From: Monoplex corrugatus
Taxonomy: Eukaryota > Mollusca > Gastropoda > Littorinimorpha > Ranellidae
Direction: 5' to 3'
DNA length: 64,000 nucleotides
Assembly (NCBI GenBank): GCA_030674185.1
Contig: JAPXFY010000015.1
Location: 27,645,685-27,709,684 of the forward strand
This document shows, one piece after another, positions 1-11,364 of the stretch. Numbering within the stretch: position 1 is the stretch's first letter; each line of letters begins with the position of its first letter. The notes under the pieces were generated by a model. That model had not been told where the DNA came from. It searched no databases and worked only from the letters and a program-made list of their open reading frames with translations. The position numbers and the translations under genes were made by a program.

Positions 1-75
1 TCAAGCTGTATTTCTCCACGTTAACATAGTTTCCAGCTGTATTTCTCAATAGTTTCAAGCTGTATTTCTCAATGT
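1..75. repeat. Short tandem repeat at window edge
   Basis: The phrase CAAGCTGTATTTCTC, or a one-base variant, occurs three times at about 30-bp spacing (near positions 2, 33 and 57). It is probably the right end of an array that continues outside the window. Confidence 0.6.
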
Positions 76-1715
76 ATGTATTATGTTTTCAAGCTCCATT
101 ATTTTTTCTGGCATGCCGTTTTTCTTGTATTCTTACTTCGCATTTTTCATGCTATCATTTTCTTTTATACGTTACGTATCCTTATTCTATGACATAGTAT
201 GACTTTGTATGCTACTTCAGAAAACTTCACATATATTTCAGTGTGTTTTTATTTGCTATACATTGAATAACACACCTTATTGTGGATATGGATGACAGGC
301 AATTATTCTTGTTTTCTTGTCAGATATCTTCTACACTCAATTCCCACAAACTCCATGAATCACGAACCATTGTGCATACGCCTTCTGCTCTTCATCAACA
401 AGATGTTCTATGCTCCTACATCAGTTCTTCATACGAGTGCCTCTCACGGCTGGTATCAGCTCCAGACATCTCAGCACCTGTTGCTGAGCCATCCTCCACA
501 CTGGCTCAGATGTTCCTGATTCCTTCATCACCACTGACGCTGCCACCTTCACACTACCACCCACCTACTGAGCCACAGTCAGTTTCCGAGACATCATCCG
601 CACACAGGTTCCTCACCATTGCCTGTTATAGAGAGTGACACAGACAGTGCATGATGGCAGGACTCCTGACATGGTCTTTGCAGCATGTATCACCACCCTC
701 GTCCCTGCGGTCACCAGGCAGTCTGCATTTTTTTCTTTGTCTTCAACCAGATCGCTTGCTGACCATCACGTTACCCCCCTCTTTCATGTTTCTTTCGACG
801 TTCTCCTACATACGTCATACGGACATGAACTCTGTAGTGCAACCACAACACATCATTCACAAGTGTGAGATTATGTTGTTGCATTGCACCAGAACATATT
901 TACATGACATCGTGTGAGACTTACTGTTATCATGAATACATTCACAAACCTTTGCCTTCCAAAGACAATAATATTTTCTGTGGAAATAAACTGCCCATTT
1001 CGACCGTTGGAATATGTTCAGATTCATTCTTTTTCTGATAATCAAAGTTGTTAGAATTCCCCATTCCCAAACCTTCCTATCGGCCCTCAATCGTGTACAA
1101 GAATAATTACTGAGATCACAAACTCCTATATGTAGTTCTATTAATGTTCACCATCATATAAAATATTTTTTAAAGATGAAAATGGACATTTTTAGGAGGA
1201 GGGGACATACTATCATAGGAACCTCTCAGGTAGAAACAGGTCCATACCTGTACTTTATTCAGAAAGAAATGTTGGCAGTGTCTGGCAAGACATACAAACG
1301 ACCGTGTTGACTGAAGACTTGGGGTTTATCAAGATCTGGCAGTACAGCCAGACACGTGTACTTTAGACTGTAAACGAGATCTTTGAACAGTAAAACCACA
1401 GAGCATGATAAGTCAATATAAGGTTATAGTGGCGTGTTTTGGAAGATCGCTCCAGCAAAAGGAAAGCTCCATTGTCTCAGTGGACAGGTCCTAGCCTGTG
1501 TTTATTGATGTTTAAACTTTTCTTTCACAGCAATCATAGATATAGTATCACACCCGCACACAGTAATGGAACTTTCGATGTTAGCTTCGTCGCTGATCAG
1601 TCACCATGTATAGATGATAAAATGGCTTAAATTTCGTTGGAAAATAATGAAAATACAAAATCTTTAGGCAAGCTGAGTCAGAACCACAGCGTGTTCTGAT
1701 CCGCTGTCTATAAAT
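76..1715. other. Region without a supported gene
   Basis: This stretch is mostly AT-rich. It holds a moderately GC-rich patch at about 280-720 (separate entry) and otherwise only short chance frames. I see no promoter, splice-supported exon or recognisable transposon in it. Confidence 0.5.
282..638 (+). other. 118-codon open frame, possible decayed coding segment
   Basis: An open frame of 118 codons lies in a patch that is more GC-rich than its surroundings. The conceptual product is rich in Ser, Pro, His and Thr, with no domain, signal peptide or membrane segment that I recognise. Two other frames (280-519 and 651-917) are also open here, which weakens the coding case. There is no clear splice site or polyadenylation context. 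It could be an exon, part of an unrecognised mobile element, or chance. Confidence 0.15.
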
Positions 1716-1719
1716 GGAG

Positions 1720-1786
<67 letters not shown>

Positions 1787-1933
1787 AGACAGAGAGACAG
1801 AAAGACAGAGAGAGACAGAGACAGACAGAGACAGACAGAGACAGACAGAGACAGACAGACAGACAGAGAGACAGACAGACAGAGACCGACCGACAGACGG
1901 ACAGACAGACAGAGACAGAGACAGAGAGAGAGG
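1716..1933. repeat. (GA)n / (GACA)n compound microsatellite
   Basis: A pure GA run grades into GACA and GACAGA units with a few GACC variants. It is open in several frames on both strands only because the units avoid stop codons. Confidence 0.95.
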
Positions 1934-2081
1934 TGGTTGGCGAACAGTCGGAGAGTCGACAGCCATACTAAGAGACCGCTCACTCTGACAGAGGTGTCAA
2001 GCTTTTGCCAGAAACATGTAGTGAAGGTACGTTGATCATTTTATTCCACTGTAGGGTTTTAGGGTGGGTAGCACTTAGGCA

Positions 2082-2153
2082 AAGAAATACGATGATGACT
2101 GATTATACTCTATGTCCAAGAAGTACGATGATGACTGATTATACTCTATGTCC
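2082..2153. repeat. 36-bp tandem duplication
   Basis: Two adjacent 36-bp copies (2082-2117 and 2118-2153) differ at one base (AAGAAATACG versus AAGAAGTACG). Both end in TATACTCTATGTCC. Confidence 0.9.
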
Positions 2154-2997
2154 AATATGTTTCATTAAAAAACTGTACTGACTTACCATGCTATGTGTGG
2201 ACTGCTTTTGAGAGTCAGCGTTAATGTGCTTAGTGTGTTTCTGCTTGTCTCTCTCATTCCTTGTATTGTGTGAGATTTCTACGTAGCAAAGTAATTCTGA
2301 ATAAACATCCCTCATACATGATGGTCTAATGTTGAATGCGAGTAAAGCTGACAGATGACCAAATCCTCCCAATGTTAATTAAGGGTCCAAACCTTCAATC
2401 AGAATGATCACGAACCATCCATTCCGATGTGTAATGGAGACTTCCTTTAAACGTTCTTCCTGTCAAAGCACTACGAAGTAGTATAACACCTTCTGACAAT
2501 GGTCGCTTAGTGGAGTTGTCAGAGTGACTGAACATTCCCATTCCCCCTTGTATAAACACCACCACCAGCGACAGCCCCACAAACTACTGACATAAAGACA
2601 ATGATGAGCTTTAAAATTACCTTAGGTACAGAAGGCAGCCACTGTGGGATCAGGCCATTGAAGGGACACAGACACGAGATGATGTTCACAGTGATGTAAT
2701 GATCGATAAAGATGGCGGTGATAATGGCGATTCTGTGTGCTGTTGTATGGTTTGTAACTTACTGACAGGACACATTCTACTCTTCCAGTGGTGATAAATG
2801 TTGATGTGAATTGGGCCCAAGCATTGACATTGGCGGTGTTAGTAAGTTTGAGTAATGCATTAGACGCACATCCATCCATTTCGTTTGAATGATCCTAGTC
2901 CTATTGTGAAGATGTATAATAGTAGAAATACTTACTATGAGCTGTAGTAGGTAGGAAGGTGAGCAACTGTACCAGTAGGTCTCCATCAATTGGCGTC
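2154..2997. other. Region without a supported gene
   Basis: AT-rich unique sequence. The open frames are short, overlap on both strands and lack recognisable protein features. Confidence 0.45.
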
Positions 2998-3560
2998 GAC
3001 TATGGGATGATGAGCTCTAGTGTCGTGTCGTGTCGAGTCGAGTTGAGGCCTCTAGAGCAGCGTTGGCTGTGGCTGATATGGCCGATATGAGAAAGGCAGT
3101 CTCTGCGACACTGGATGTATGTATGGATGCTGTCCATGGGATTGCCTTCACAGGAACTCGCTTTCCGCCTGACTCTCTTTTCCTCAGCTAAGTCTGGATC
3201 TTCTTTTATCCCGACCTGAGTTGTTTCTGGAGCACACTATGCCATCTGTTGTAGTCTGCTGCTGTGTCTTCCAAGCTCTCTGTGTTGATGTCCAGATCTT
3301 TGATATCGCGCATGCAGCTTGCAGATGTCTTTGTATCGTAGCTGGGGGCGGCCAACACATCTCTTGCCGGAAACTAGTTCACCGTAAAGGATATCCTTTG
3401 GGACACGTCCGTCTTCCATCCAGTACACATAGCCAAGCCAGCGCTGTGCATGGTGGGAAGACCAGCGCGAGCTAGGACCTAAGCGTTTGGTATTTTGTCA
3501 CTCCACATGATGCCAAGGATGCGACAAAGGCAGCGCAAGTGAAAGCTGTTCGGCTTTTGT
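2998..3560 (-). pseudogene. LINE ORF2 C-terminal remnant
   Basis: This is the decayed 3' end of a LINE ORF2 (endonuclease/reverse transcriptase), read on the minus strand. From high to low coordinates the frames give segments like FHLRCLCRILGIMW, then KIPNA, then GWKTDV or WMEDGRVPKDILYGEL, then GKRCVGRPQLRYKDICK. It ends in a Cys/His-rich tail (C-R-R-D-C ... H-I-S-H-S) near 3060-3125. This order of a GR(P) box, a YKD motif and a terminal zinc-finger-like tail is what I know from animal LINE ORF2 proteins. Frameshifts split the reading frame, for example inside 3237-3428. The endonuclease and catalytic reverse transcriptase parts are missing, consistent with 5' truncation. Family assignment is from recalled similarity. 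Confidence 0.75.
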
Positions 3561-3634
3561 TCTTGTTTGCCATATGTGTAGCTCTTCGAAATTGTATGAT
3601 TTAAAATTAGCTAAAACATTATGAGTATGTGGAA

Positions 3635-3746
3635 ATTGTACATTTGATTGATGATCAACTATTCATTTCTTTAAAGATGCTATAAACAAAATTGTACATT
3701 TGATTGATGATGAATTATTCATTTCTTTAAAGATGATATAAACAAA
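3635..3746. repeat. 56-bp tandem duplication
   Basis: Two adjacent copies (3635-3690 and 3691-3746) begin ATTGTACATTTGATTGATGA. They differ at about four positions, so the duplication is old enough to have diverged. Confidence 0.9.
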
Positions 3747-4089
3747 TAAAATGTATCATGTGTCCCTCTTTGTAAAATGCGTTGTCTGTTTTGTTGTTTC
3801 TTTGTGTTAGTTTTTTTGTGTGTTTTATTTTAAATGTATCTAGATACGTATAGTCATGACACAATTGAGTGTTTCTATTCATCTCACTTTCTCTCCTTTC
3901 TTTGTGTGTTTGTAATGAAATATTACAGCTGTGGAATACATCGTCAATAGCTTAAAGACCAAAGCAATGTAACAACAACTTATTTCTTCCCCAGATGTAT
4001 TGGTCGAGTAATACTAGTCGTGCCTGTTTTAGACATTTTTCAAATCAAGTCATAAGACCCAGTTTTTCAACTGGAATTTGTGTATATGC

Positions 4090-4157
4090 AAGAGAGAAAG
4101 CGAGAGAGAGAGATAGAGAGAGAGAGAGGGAGTGGTGTGTGTGTATGTGTGTGTGTG

Positions 4158-4215
<58 letters not shown>
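4090..4215. repeat. (GA)n then (GT)n microsatellite
   Basis: An interrupted GA block (about 4090-4131) is followed by a long GT block (about 4133-4215). Confidence 0.95.
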
Positions 4216-4217
<2 letters not shown>

Positions 4218-4337
4218 AAATGAGTCAGTGAGTGAGTATGAAGTTTTAGGCATTTGTTATACATGTGTGCATTCGTTTCTTTGCGGTGTGTGCTCAAGCG
4301 TGCACTCTCGCGTGCGTTTGTATATATATGTGTAAAT

Positions 4338-4338
<1 letters not shown>

Positions 4339-4396
<58 letters not shown>

Positions 4397-4401
4397 GTGT
4401 T

Positions 4402-4475
<74 letters not shown>
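4339..4475. repeat. (GT)n then (GA)n microsatellite
   Basis: A GT block with one TTTTGTGTT interruption runs to about 4424 and is followed directly by a GA block to about 4475. It has the same two motifs as the neighbouring tract, in opposite order. Confidence 0.95.
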
Positions 4476-4479
<4 letters not shown>

Positions 4480-5640
4480 ATGCGAATGCGAAACGTTTTA
4501 TACCGTAAAGATGTAAGCCCATACACAGGGGGACCCAGGGAAGGGGGAAATCAAATTAATCATCAATATCAAAACCAGATATTGTACGGTCTGTCAGTAG
4601 ATTTACTCTGTGACAAAGAGTCCATATCAAGGTAAAGTGATGTACGTTACGTTCAGATACAGTATGGTAACACCACCTCTCTTTATTTACTGTTCACTAA
4701 ACAGTTGCAGAAGATATCTTGTTCCCCAGTGTGATACACTGATAGGACTAGAGTGCTTCAAGTGAAACGGTGATGTCTCTATGTGGAACCGGGAAAGAAA
4801 TTTCCAGACTTTGTAGAAGAGGAACTTAACAATATGATGGAAGCTTCAATCACTCTCTGTGCGGAATTTTCAGTTTTTCGTCGTATTGTCCATGGACCAT
4901 TCATCAATATATCTGAGCAGTGCCGCATTCATCACAAAGTTTCCGTCAAGCCTGGCACTATCTAGCACAGTAGGCATGTTTTCCCCTGTTCCATCTGTGT
5001 CCAGGTTGTCTATCTGTGACATGCTTTGTATGATGTCACAACAACACTTTTTGTTCGTCTCTGCCAATATCAGTAGTAGTGTCTTCAGTTTCAGTTGCAC
5101 GATTGTCATTGATTACTTACACTGGCTATATGTGTCGGCTGATTGACGGTCTTGTTCAGTGGGGCGTGTCTCACGTGCACAGACAGACACACAGTATGGA
5201 GTGGGGGTGTGGCTTTGAAAAGTGTCGACATCATAATGCTGTGGACCTACGTTGTCTGATTCAAAATACAGACCGGGTGGTGCTGGCAGAAATAAACCTA
5301 AAGCAGACAAATTCTTGTTTACGTTTTTTTGTGTGTAAGTCTGTGTGTTTCTGCCCTCTTCCTGTCTCTGTCCAAATGCGCGGACTTTTACAGCGACAAG
5401 CAGCACTGCAGTTACAGTCAGTCTTCGTGGTTGTAGGATGGGGTTCACTTGTGGAGAATGACGACAGTTTATTTGCCTCTGCCCTTAATTTTAACGATGA
5501 GTTGTCTTGTAGGATAGTGTCTAAGGAAGTCGGCAGGACCACCAGGACAATATGCCTGTGGTAGGACTTCCACAAAAGTAAGAATCTGTCGAGTAGTACG
5601 GCCAATACTTCTTGACAGATTCTTCCTTTTACAGCTCTGA
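4476..5640. other. Region without a supported gene
   Basis: Open frames of up to 161 codons occur on both strands and overlap each other. None shows a recognisable domain. The left part of the LINE remnant that follows may extend into 5640-5736, but I cannot align it. Confidence 0.4.
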
Positions 5641-5736
5641 AACTTGATGGAGAGTGAGACTGTGAACTCTTGTAGCTTGGTTCAATCTTCCAGGAGCGTT
5701 GTGTAGTAACACTGGCATCGATTAGTTCCCCTCTGT

Positions 5737-6475
5737 TCAGTTCATCTTCAGCTGGAGCTTCCTGCTTTCAACAAGGAGATGATGGTCCGAAGCAACGTCT
5801 GCTCCTCCTTTGACACATGTTAAAGAGGTTGTCTGTACACAGACATGATCAGTGTGGTTCTCCGTCAACAGGTGTGTTCTGTTGATACCCACGTCGCTTT
5901 GTGTATCCTGTTGTGATGGAAGAAGCTTCTTCCGTGACCAGGTTGTTTGTGCTACATAGGACGGCCAATCTCTCCACATTGCCATTCATTTCACCCAGCC
6001 CCTCCTGCCTCATCATTTCCATCCATAGAACCATCGTTGTTGCCGCCGCTCTTGGCGTTGGAGGTTTCCCATGGCAATGATGACGTTTCATCCTGGGCAG
6101 TCGTGAACGATGGTCAGCAGTCTGCTGTAGAAGTCTTCCTTGTCCTTCTGGCCACTGACAGCCGTCAGGATGTACACCGAATAACGTCAATGTTGATCCT
6201 TCTCTTTTTACTGTATATAGAAGGACGCTATGACGCTTTATGGGCCATGTGCCTTCCACCCAGCGACCTGTCCTTGGGCTGACTTAGATAACATCAGTGC
6301 CTTAGTGTGGCGCATCTTCTTTCTCGTGCCCTGACAACAGCAGCAACTCTGCTGTGGCCATCTTGTCTTTGACTGACACCAATCCATCTCACCGATTCCG
6401 AGGATGGCAAGTTTCTTCATCTCAGCAGCCACTTGTGCGGTTTTACCGGATTGGAAATAGTGCCAAACGTCTCTT
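5737..6475 (-). pseudogene. LINE endonuclease-domain remnant
   Basis: Read on the minus strand, this is a decayed apurinic-like endonuclease domain from the N-terminus of a LINE ORF2. In order, I see SGKTAQVAAEMKKLAILG, then GIGE followed by a W-C-Q segment, then ALMLSKSAQ and WKAHGP. Next come a frame-shifted segment corresponding to the usual IMGD(L/F)NAK block near 6040-6090, GEMNGN and NNLVTEEAS. It closes with GGADVASDHHLLV near 5790-5830. The terminal SDHH-type motif is the conserved catalytic end of these nucleases. Several frameshifts and at least one altered block make it non-functional. The reverse transcriptase that should follow at lower coordinates is not recognisable. A second, noisier copy of part of it lies at 7882-8380. 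Confidence 0.75.
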
Positions 6476-6770
6476 TCTCAGTTGTATTAAGGTATCTAAA
6501 CGTTATATATCTACCTTTAAAATATTAGGGATATGAATGGGACTATACAAGTATAATGTACATTGGATATCCACCAAGGTATAATTTTAAATGGATTGCA
6601 TTGTACATGTTCATGTACGTTACAGTGAACTTGATGATAATTTTATTGTTATCAACTGGTTTGTACCCCTTGAAATATGAGCTGTAAAAATAAAGAAATA
6701 ACTAATAAATAAATAAAAGAAAGCGTCAAAACGTTTGGCTCGGTACTTCGCATTTTAACAAGTATCAGTG

Positions 6771-7808
6771 TCAGTCTCTGTCCGTCTGTTATTTCTGTGT
6801 CTGTCTCTTGTCTCTGTTTCTGTCTGTAGTCTGTTTCTGTTTCTGTCTGTAGTCTGTTTCTGTTTCTGTCTGTAGTCTGTTTCTGTCTGTAGTCTGTTTC
6901 TGTTTCTGTCTGCAGTCTCTGTTTCTGTTCTGTTGAGTCTCGTTCTGTTCTGTCTGCAGTCTTTTCTGCTGCCTGCAGTCTGTTCTGTTCTGTCTGTAGT
7001 CTCTGTTTCTGTTCTAGTCGCAGTCTGTTTCTGTTTCTGTCTGTAGTCCTGTTTCGTTTCTGTCTGTAGTCTGTTTCTGTTTCTGTCTGTAGTCTGTTTC
7101 TGTTTCTGTCTGTATCTTGGTTTCTGTTTCTGTCTGTAGTCTCTGTTTCTGTTTGCATCTGTTCTGTTTCTGTCTGCAGTGTTCTTGTTTTTGTCTGTAG
7201 TCCTGTTCGTGTACTCTGTTTCTGTCTGTAGTCTTCTGTTTCGTCTGTAGCTCGTTTTGTTTCTGTCTGTGTCTGTTTCAGTTCTGTCGTAGTCTCTGTT
7301 TCTGTTTCTGTCTGTAGTCTCTGTTTGTCTGTCTGCATCTGTTCTGTTTCTGTCTGCAGTCTGTTTCTGTTTCTGTCTGTAGTCTGTTTTCTGTTTCTGT
7401 CTGCAGTCTGTTTCTGTTTCTGTCTGCAGTCTGTTTCTGTTTCTGTCTGTAGTCTCTGTTTCTGTCTGCAGTTGTTTCTGTTTCTGTCTGTAGTTTCTGT
7501 TTCTGTCTGCAGTCTGTTTCTGTTTCTGTCTGTAGTCTGTTTCTGTTTCTGTCTGTAGTCTGTTTCTGTTTCTGTTTCTGTTTCTGTCTGTATCTGTTTC
7601 TGTTTCTGTCTGTAGTTCTGTTTCTGTTTCTGTCTAGTCTGTTTGTTCTGTCTGCAGTCTCTGTTTCTGTTTCTGTCTGTAGTCTGTTTCTGTTTCTGTC
7701 TGTAGTCTGTTTCTGTTTCTGTCGTAGTCTGGTTTTCTGTTTCTGTCTGCAGTCTGTTTCTGTTTCTGTCTGCAGTCTTCTGTTTCTGTCTGTAGTCTCT
7801 GTTCTGTT

Positions 7809-7810
<2 letters not shown>
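6771..7810. repeat. 23-bp minisatellite array
   Basis: A tandem array of roughly 45 units with the period TGTCTGTAGTCTGTTTCTG plus TTTC. Unit length varies by single-base gains and losses, and C/T variants (TGTAG versus TGCAG) alternate. The open frames over it (such as 6652-7338 on the minus strand) are artefacts of the repeat. Confidence 0.95.

Positions 7811-7881
<71 letters not shown>
7811..7881. repeat. Homopolymer of 71 T
   Basis: An uninterrupted run of 71 T separates the 23-bp array from a copy of the LINE endonuclease remnant. On the minus strand it reads as a poly(A) immediately 3' of that remnant. Confidence 0.95.
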
Positions 7882-8380
7882 CCATCGTTGTTGCCGCCGC
7901 TCTTGGCGTTGGAGTTTCCATGGCTGATGACGTTTCTGCAGTCGTATGTCCAGTCTGCTGAAAGTCTTTGTTTCTGCTGCCTGTGTCCGTCGCAGTTGTT
8001 TCTTTCTGTTTAGCCTTGAGCTTTTGCAGTCCTTCAGGACTGTTCTGACTTATCTCGTCGTTAGTTGTCTTCTTTCTCTGTAAAGAGCAACCTGTTGCAT
8101 CTGTCTTGCTCCTCATCTGTTGTCAGTTTCTTACTAGAGCCTTGTGCGTTTTCCGTTCGAATTGCAGTCTCTTTCTTGTATTAGTCTTATCATCACCTTA
8201 ATTCGGGATTAATGCTATCTGTATACTGTTCGGTTTTTTAAATGTTGCATTGTCATGTTATTACGTTCTGATATGTTTTTATTGTTATCAATGTTTTGTA
8301 CTGATATAGCTGTATTTTTTGAGCGTCATTTCTGTACTTCATTAACTTCATGTAGTCTTTTCTGTTATCTGGTCTGTCCT
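7882..8380 (-). pseudogene. Deletion-rich duplicate of the 6031-6780 locus
   Basis: The first bases (CCATCGTTGTTGCCGCCGCT, on to GGCGTTGGAG) match 6032-6061 base for base. After that, landmarks follow in the same order as in 6060-6780: CAGTCTGCTG, TTGTGCG, a CTCTTTCTTG-like stretch, TTTAAATG, GCATTGT and TTATTGTTATCAA. The copy is about 500 bp against about 750 bp, mostly through small deletions. It includes the LINE endonuclease remnant (about 7882-8150) and then the unique DNA between that and the 23-bp array. The array resumes at about 8381, just as it follows the first copy. The short open frame 7634-8116 on the minus strand spans poly(A) and array and is not a gene. Confidence 0.65.
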
Positions 8381-8790
8381 TGTCTTCTGTTTCTGTCTGT
8401 AGTCTGTTTTGTTTCTGTCTGAGTCTTTTCTGTTCTGTCTGTAGTCTGTTTCTGTCTGTAGTCTGTTTCTGTTTCTGTCTGTAGTCCTGTTTCTGTTTCT
8501 GTCTGAGTCTGTTTCTGTTTCTGTCTGTTCTGTTTCTGTCTGTAGTCTGTTTCTGTTTCTGTCTGTATCTGTTTCTGTTTCTGTCTGCGTCTGTTCTGTC
8601 TGTTCTGTTTCTGTTTCTGTCTGCAGCTCTGGTTTCTGTTTCTGTCTGTAGTCTGTTTCTGTTTCTGTCTGTAGTCTGTTTCTGTTTCTGTCTGTAGTCT
8701 GTTTCTGTTTCTGTCTGTAGTCTGTTTCTGTTTCTGTCTGCAGTCTGTTTTCTGTCTGTTCTGTTTCTGTCTGCAGTCTGTTTCTGTCTC
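8381..8790. repeat. 23-bp minisatellite array, second block
   Basis: Same 23-bp unit as at 6771-7810, with many single-base deletions in its first part (TCTGAGTC for TCTGTAGTC) and more regular units after about 8640. Confidence 0.9.
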
Positions 8791-10925
8791 TGTTTCTGTC
8801 TCTGTGTCTGTCTCTGTGTCTGTCTCTGTTTCTGTCTCTGTATCTGTTTCTGTATCTGTCTCTGTCTCTGTTTCTGTCTCTGTATCTGTCTCTGTCTCTC
8901 TTTCTGTCTGTCTGTCTCTGTTTCTGTCTCTGTCTCTGTCTCTGTATCTGTATCTGTATCTGTTTCCGTCTCTGTCTCTGTCTCTGTTTCTGTCTCTGTC
9001 TCTGTATCTGTGTTGGTCTCTCTGTATCTGTATCTGTCTCTGTATCTGTCTCTGTCTCTGTCTCTGTCTCTGTATCTGTCTCTGTCTCTGTTTCTGTTTC
9101 TGTGTCTGTGTCTGTTGTCTCTGTCTCTTGTCTTCTGTCTCTGTCTCTGTATCTGTCTCTGTATCTGTCTCTGTTTCTGTCTCTGTCTCTGTCTCTGTCT
9201 CTGTCTCTGTATCTGTATCCGTCTCTGTCTCTGTTTCTGTTTCTGTGTCTGTGTCTGTGTCTGTTTCTGTCTCTGTTTCTGTCTCTGTCTCTGTATCTGT
9301 CTCTGTATCTGTGTCTGTCTCTGTCTCTGTCTCTGTATCTGTATCTGTATCTGTCTCTGTCTCTGTCTCTGTCTCTGTGTCTGTGTCTGTGTCTGTCTCT
9401 GTCTCTGTCTCTGTCTGCGTATCTGTCTCTGTTTCTGTGTCTGTCTCTGTCTCTGTCTCTGTATCTGTCTCTGTCTCTGTATCTGTGTGTGTCTCTCTAT
9501 ATCTGTCTCTGTATCTGTATCTGTCTCTGTATCTTTATCTGTCTCTGTCTCTGTCTCTGTCTCTGTATCTGTATCTGTTTCTGTTTCTGTCTCTGTCTCT
9601 GTATCTGTATCTGTCTCTGTCTCTGTCTCTGTCTCTGTCTCTCTGTCTCTTGTCTCTGTTTCTGTCTATGTCTCTCTGTTTCTTGTCTCTGTTTCTGTCT
9701 CTGTCTCTCTGTCTCTTGTCTCTGTTTCTGTCTATGTCTCTCTGTCTCTTGTCTCTGTTTCTGTCTCTGTCTCTCTGTTTCTTGTCTCTTGTTTCTGTCT
9801 CTGTCTCTCTGTTTCTTGTCTCTGTTTCTGTCTATGTCTCTCTGTTTCTTGTCTCTGTTTCTGTCTATGTCTCTCTGTTTCTTTGTCTCTGTTTCTGTCT
9901 CTGTCTCTCTGTTTCTTGTCTCTGTTTCTGTCTATGTCTCTCTGTTTCTTGTCTCTGTTTCTGTCTATGTCTCTCTGTTTCTTGTCTCTGTTTCTGTCTA
10001 TGTCTCTCTGTTTCTTGTCTCTGTTTCTGTCTATGTCTCTCTGTTTCTTGTCTCTGTTTCTGTCTATGTCTCTCTGTTTCTTGTCTCTGTTTCTGTCTAT
10101 GTCTCTCTGTTTCTTGTCTCTGTCTCTGTCTCTGTCTCTCTGTCTCTTGTCTCTGTTTCTGTCTCTGTCTCTGTCTCTTGTCTCTGTTTCTGTCTATGTC
10201 TCTCTGTTTCTTGTCTCTGTTTCTGTCTCTGTCTCTGTTTCTGTCTCTGTCTCTGTTTCTGTCTCTGTCTCTGTTTCTTGTCTCTGTTTCTGTCTCTGTC
10301 TCTCTGTTTCTTGTCTCTGTTTCTGTCTATGTCTCTCTGTTTCTTGTCTCTGTTTCTGTCTATGTCTCTCTGTTTCTTGTCTCTGTTTCTGTCTATGTCT
10401 CTCTGTTTCTTGTCTCTGTTTCTGTCTATGTCTCTCTGTTTCTTGTCTCTGTCTCTGTCTCTGTCTCTCTGTCTCTTGTCTCTGTTTCTGTCTCTGTCTC
10501 TGTCTCTTGTCTCTGTTTCTGTCTATGTCTCTCTGTTTCTTGTCTCTGTTTCTGTCTCTGTCTCTGTTTCTGTCTCTGTCTCTGTTTCTGTCTCTGTCTC
10601 TGTTTCTTGTCTCTGTTTCTGTCTCTGTCTCTCTGTTTCTTGTCTCTGTTTCTGTCTATGTCTCTCTGTTTCTTGTCTCTGTCTCTGTCTCTCTGTCTCT
10701 TGTCTCTGTTTCTGTCTATGTCTCTCTGTTTCTTGTCTCTGTTTCTGTCTCTGTCTCTGTTTCTGTCTCTGTCTCTGTTTCTTTCTCTGTCTCTGTTTCT
10801 GTCTCTGTCTCTGTTTCTGTCTCTGTCTCTGTTTCTGTCTCTGTCTCTGTTTCTGTCTCTGTCTCTGTTTCTATCTCTGTCTCTGTTTCTGTCTCTCTCA
10901 CTCTGTTTCTCTGTCTCTTTCTCTT
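8791..10925. repeat. (CTCTGT)-derived satellite with higher-order structure
   Basis: About 2.1 kb built from hexamers CTCTGT, TTCTGT and ATCTGT. The left part is irregular hexamers. From about 9640 a 33-bp unit appears (GTCTCTGTTTCTGTCTATG followed by TCTCTCTGTTTCTT). A stretch starting at 10112 recurs at 10441 with the same order of variants for more than 200 bp, a higher-order period of about 329 bp. Because 33 is a multiple of three and the units avoid stops, frames of 600-740 codons are open. They encode only Ser-Val, Cys-Leu or Ser-Leu repeats and are not genes. Confidence 0.95.
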
Positions 10926-11364
10926 ATGTCTCTATGAGTCTCTGTCCCTTTCACCATCTCTCTCCCCTCCCCCTCTCCCCTCCTCCTCTCCCCCTCTCCC
11001 CCCCCCCTCTCTCTCTCAAGATTCAGATGTAAAATAAATAACTTTTGACACTAATTGCAAAAAATTTCGATGCTAAAATCCAAACATTTCTTTTGTCTTA
11101 ATTCTAAGTTCGCGTTTTTAACAAATATTATTTTTTTAAAAATCACCACCACCACCACCACCATCACCACCAATAACAAACAAACCAACAACAACAGCAA
11201 CAAAACAGAGCCACACATCTGTTGGCTATGATAAAAGTGGTTTGGGGTTGGCGCTACTGGGACACCAAATAAGATGGTACATAAGGGTCTAGGAAGGAGA
11301 CCATTATAAATCAATATAGGCGTGTTGATACAACTAAATACTGTATTGATTGAAATTACTTCAT
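10926..11364. other. C-rich end of the satellite, then sequence with no gene
   Basis: 10926-11018 is a CT and C-rich tail of the satellite. 11144-11172 is an imperfect (CAC)n tract. The remainder is AT-rich with no supported feature. Confidence 0.5.

Noticed and set aside
6652..7338. 228-codon Thr/Glu/Gln-rich frame on the minus strand
   Set aside because: It is the reverse reading of the 23-bp array and continues into unrelated AT-rich DNA.
8804..11032. Open frames of 611-742 codons on the plus strand
   Set aside because: They are translations of (CTCTGT)n and its 33-bp derivative (Ser-Val, Cys-Leu, Ser-Leu repeats), open in all three frames because the units lack stop codons.
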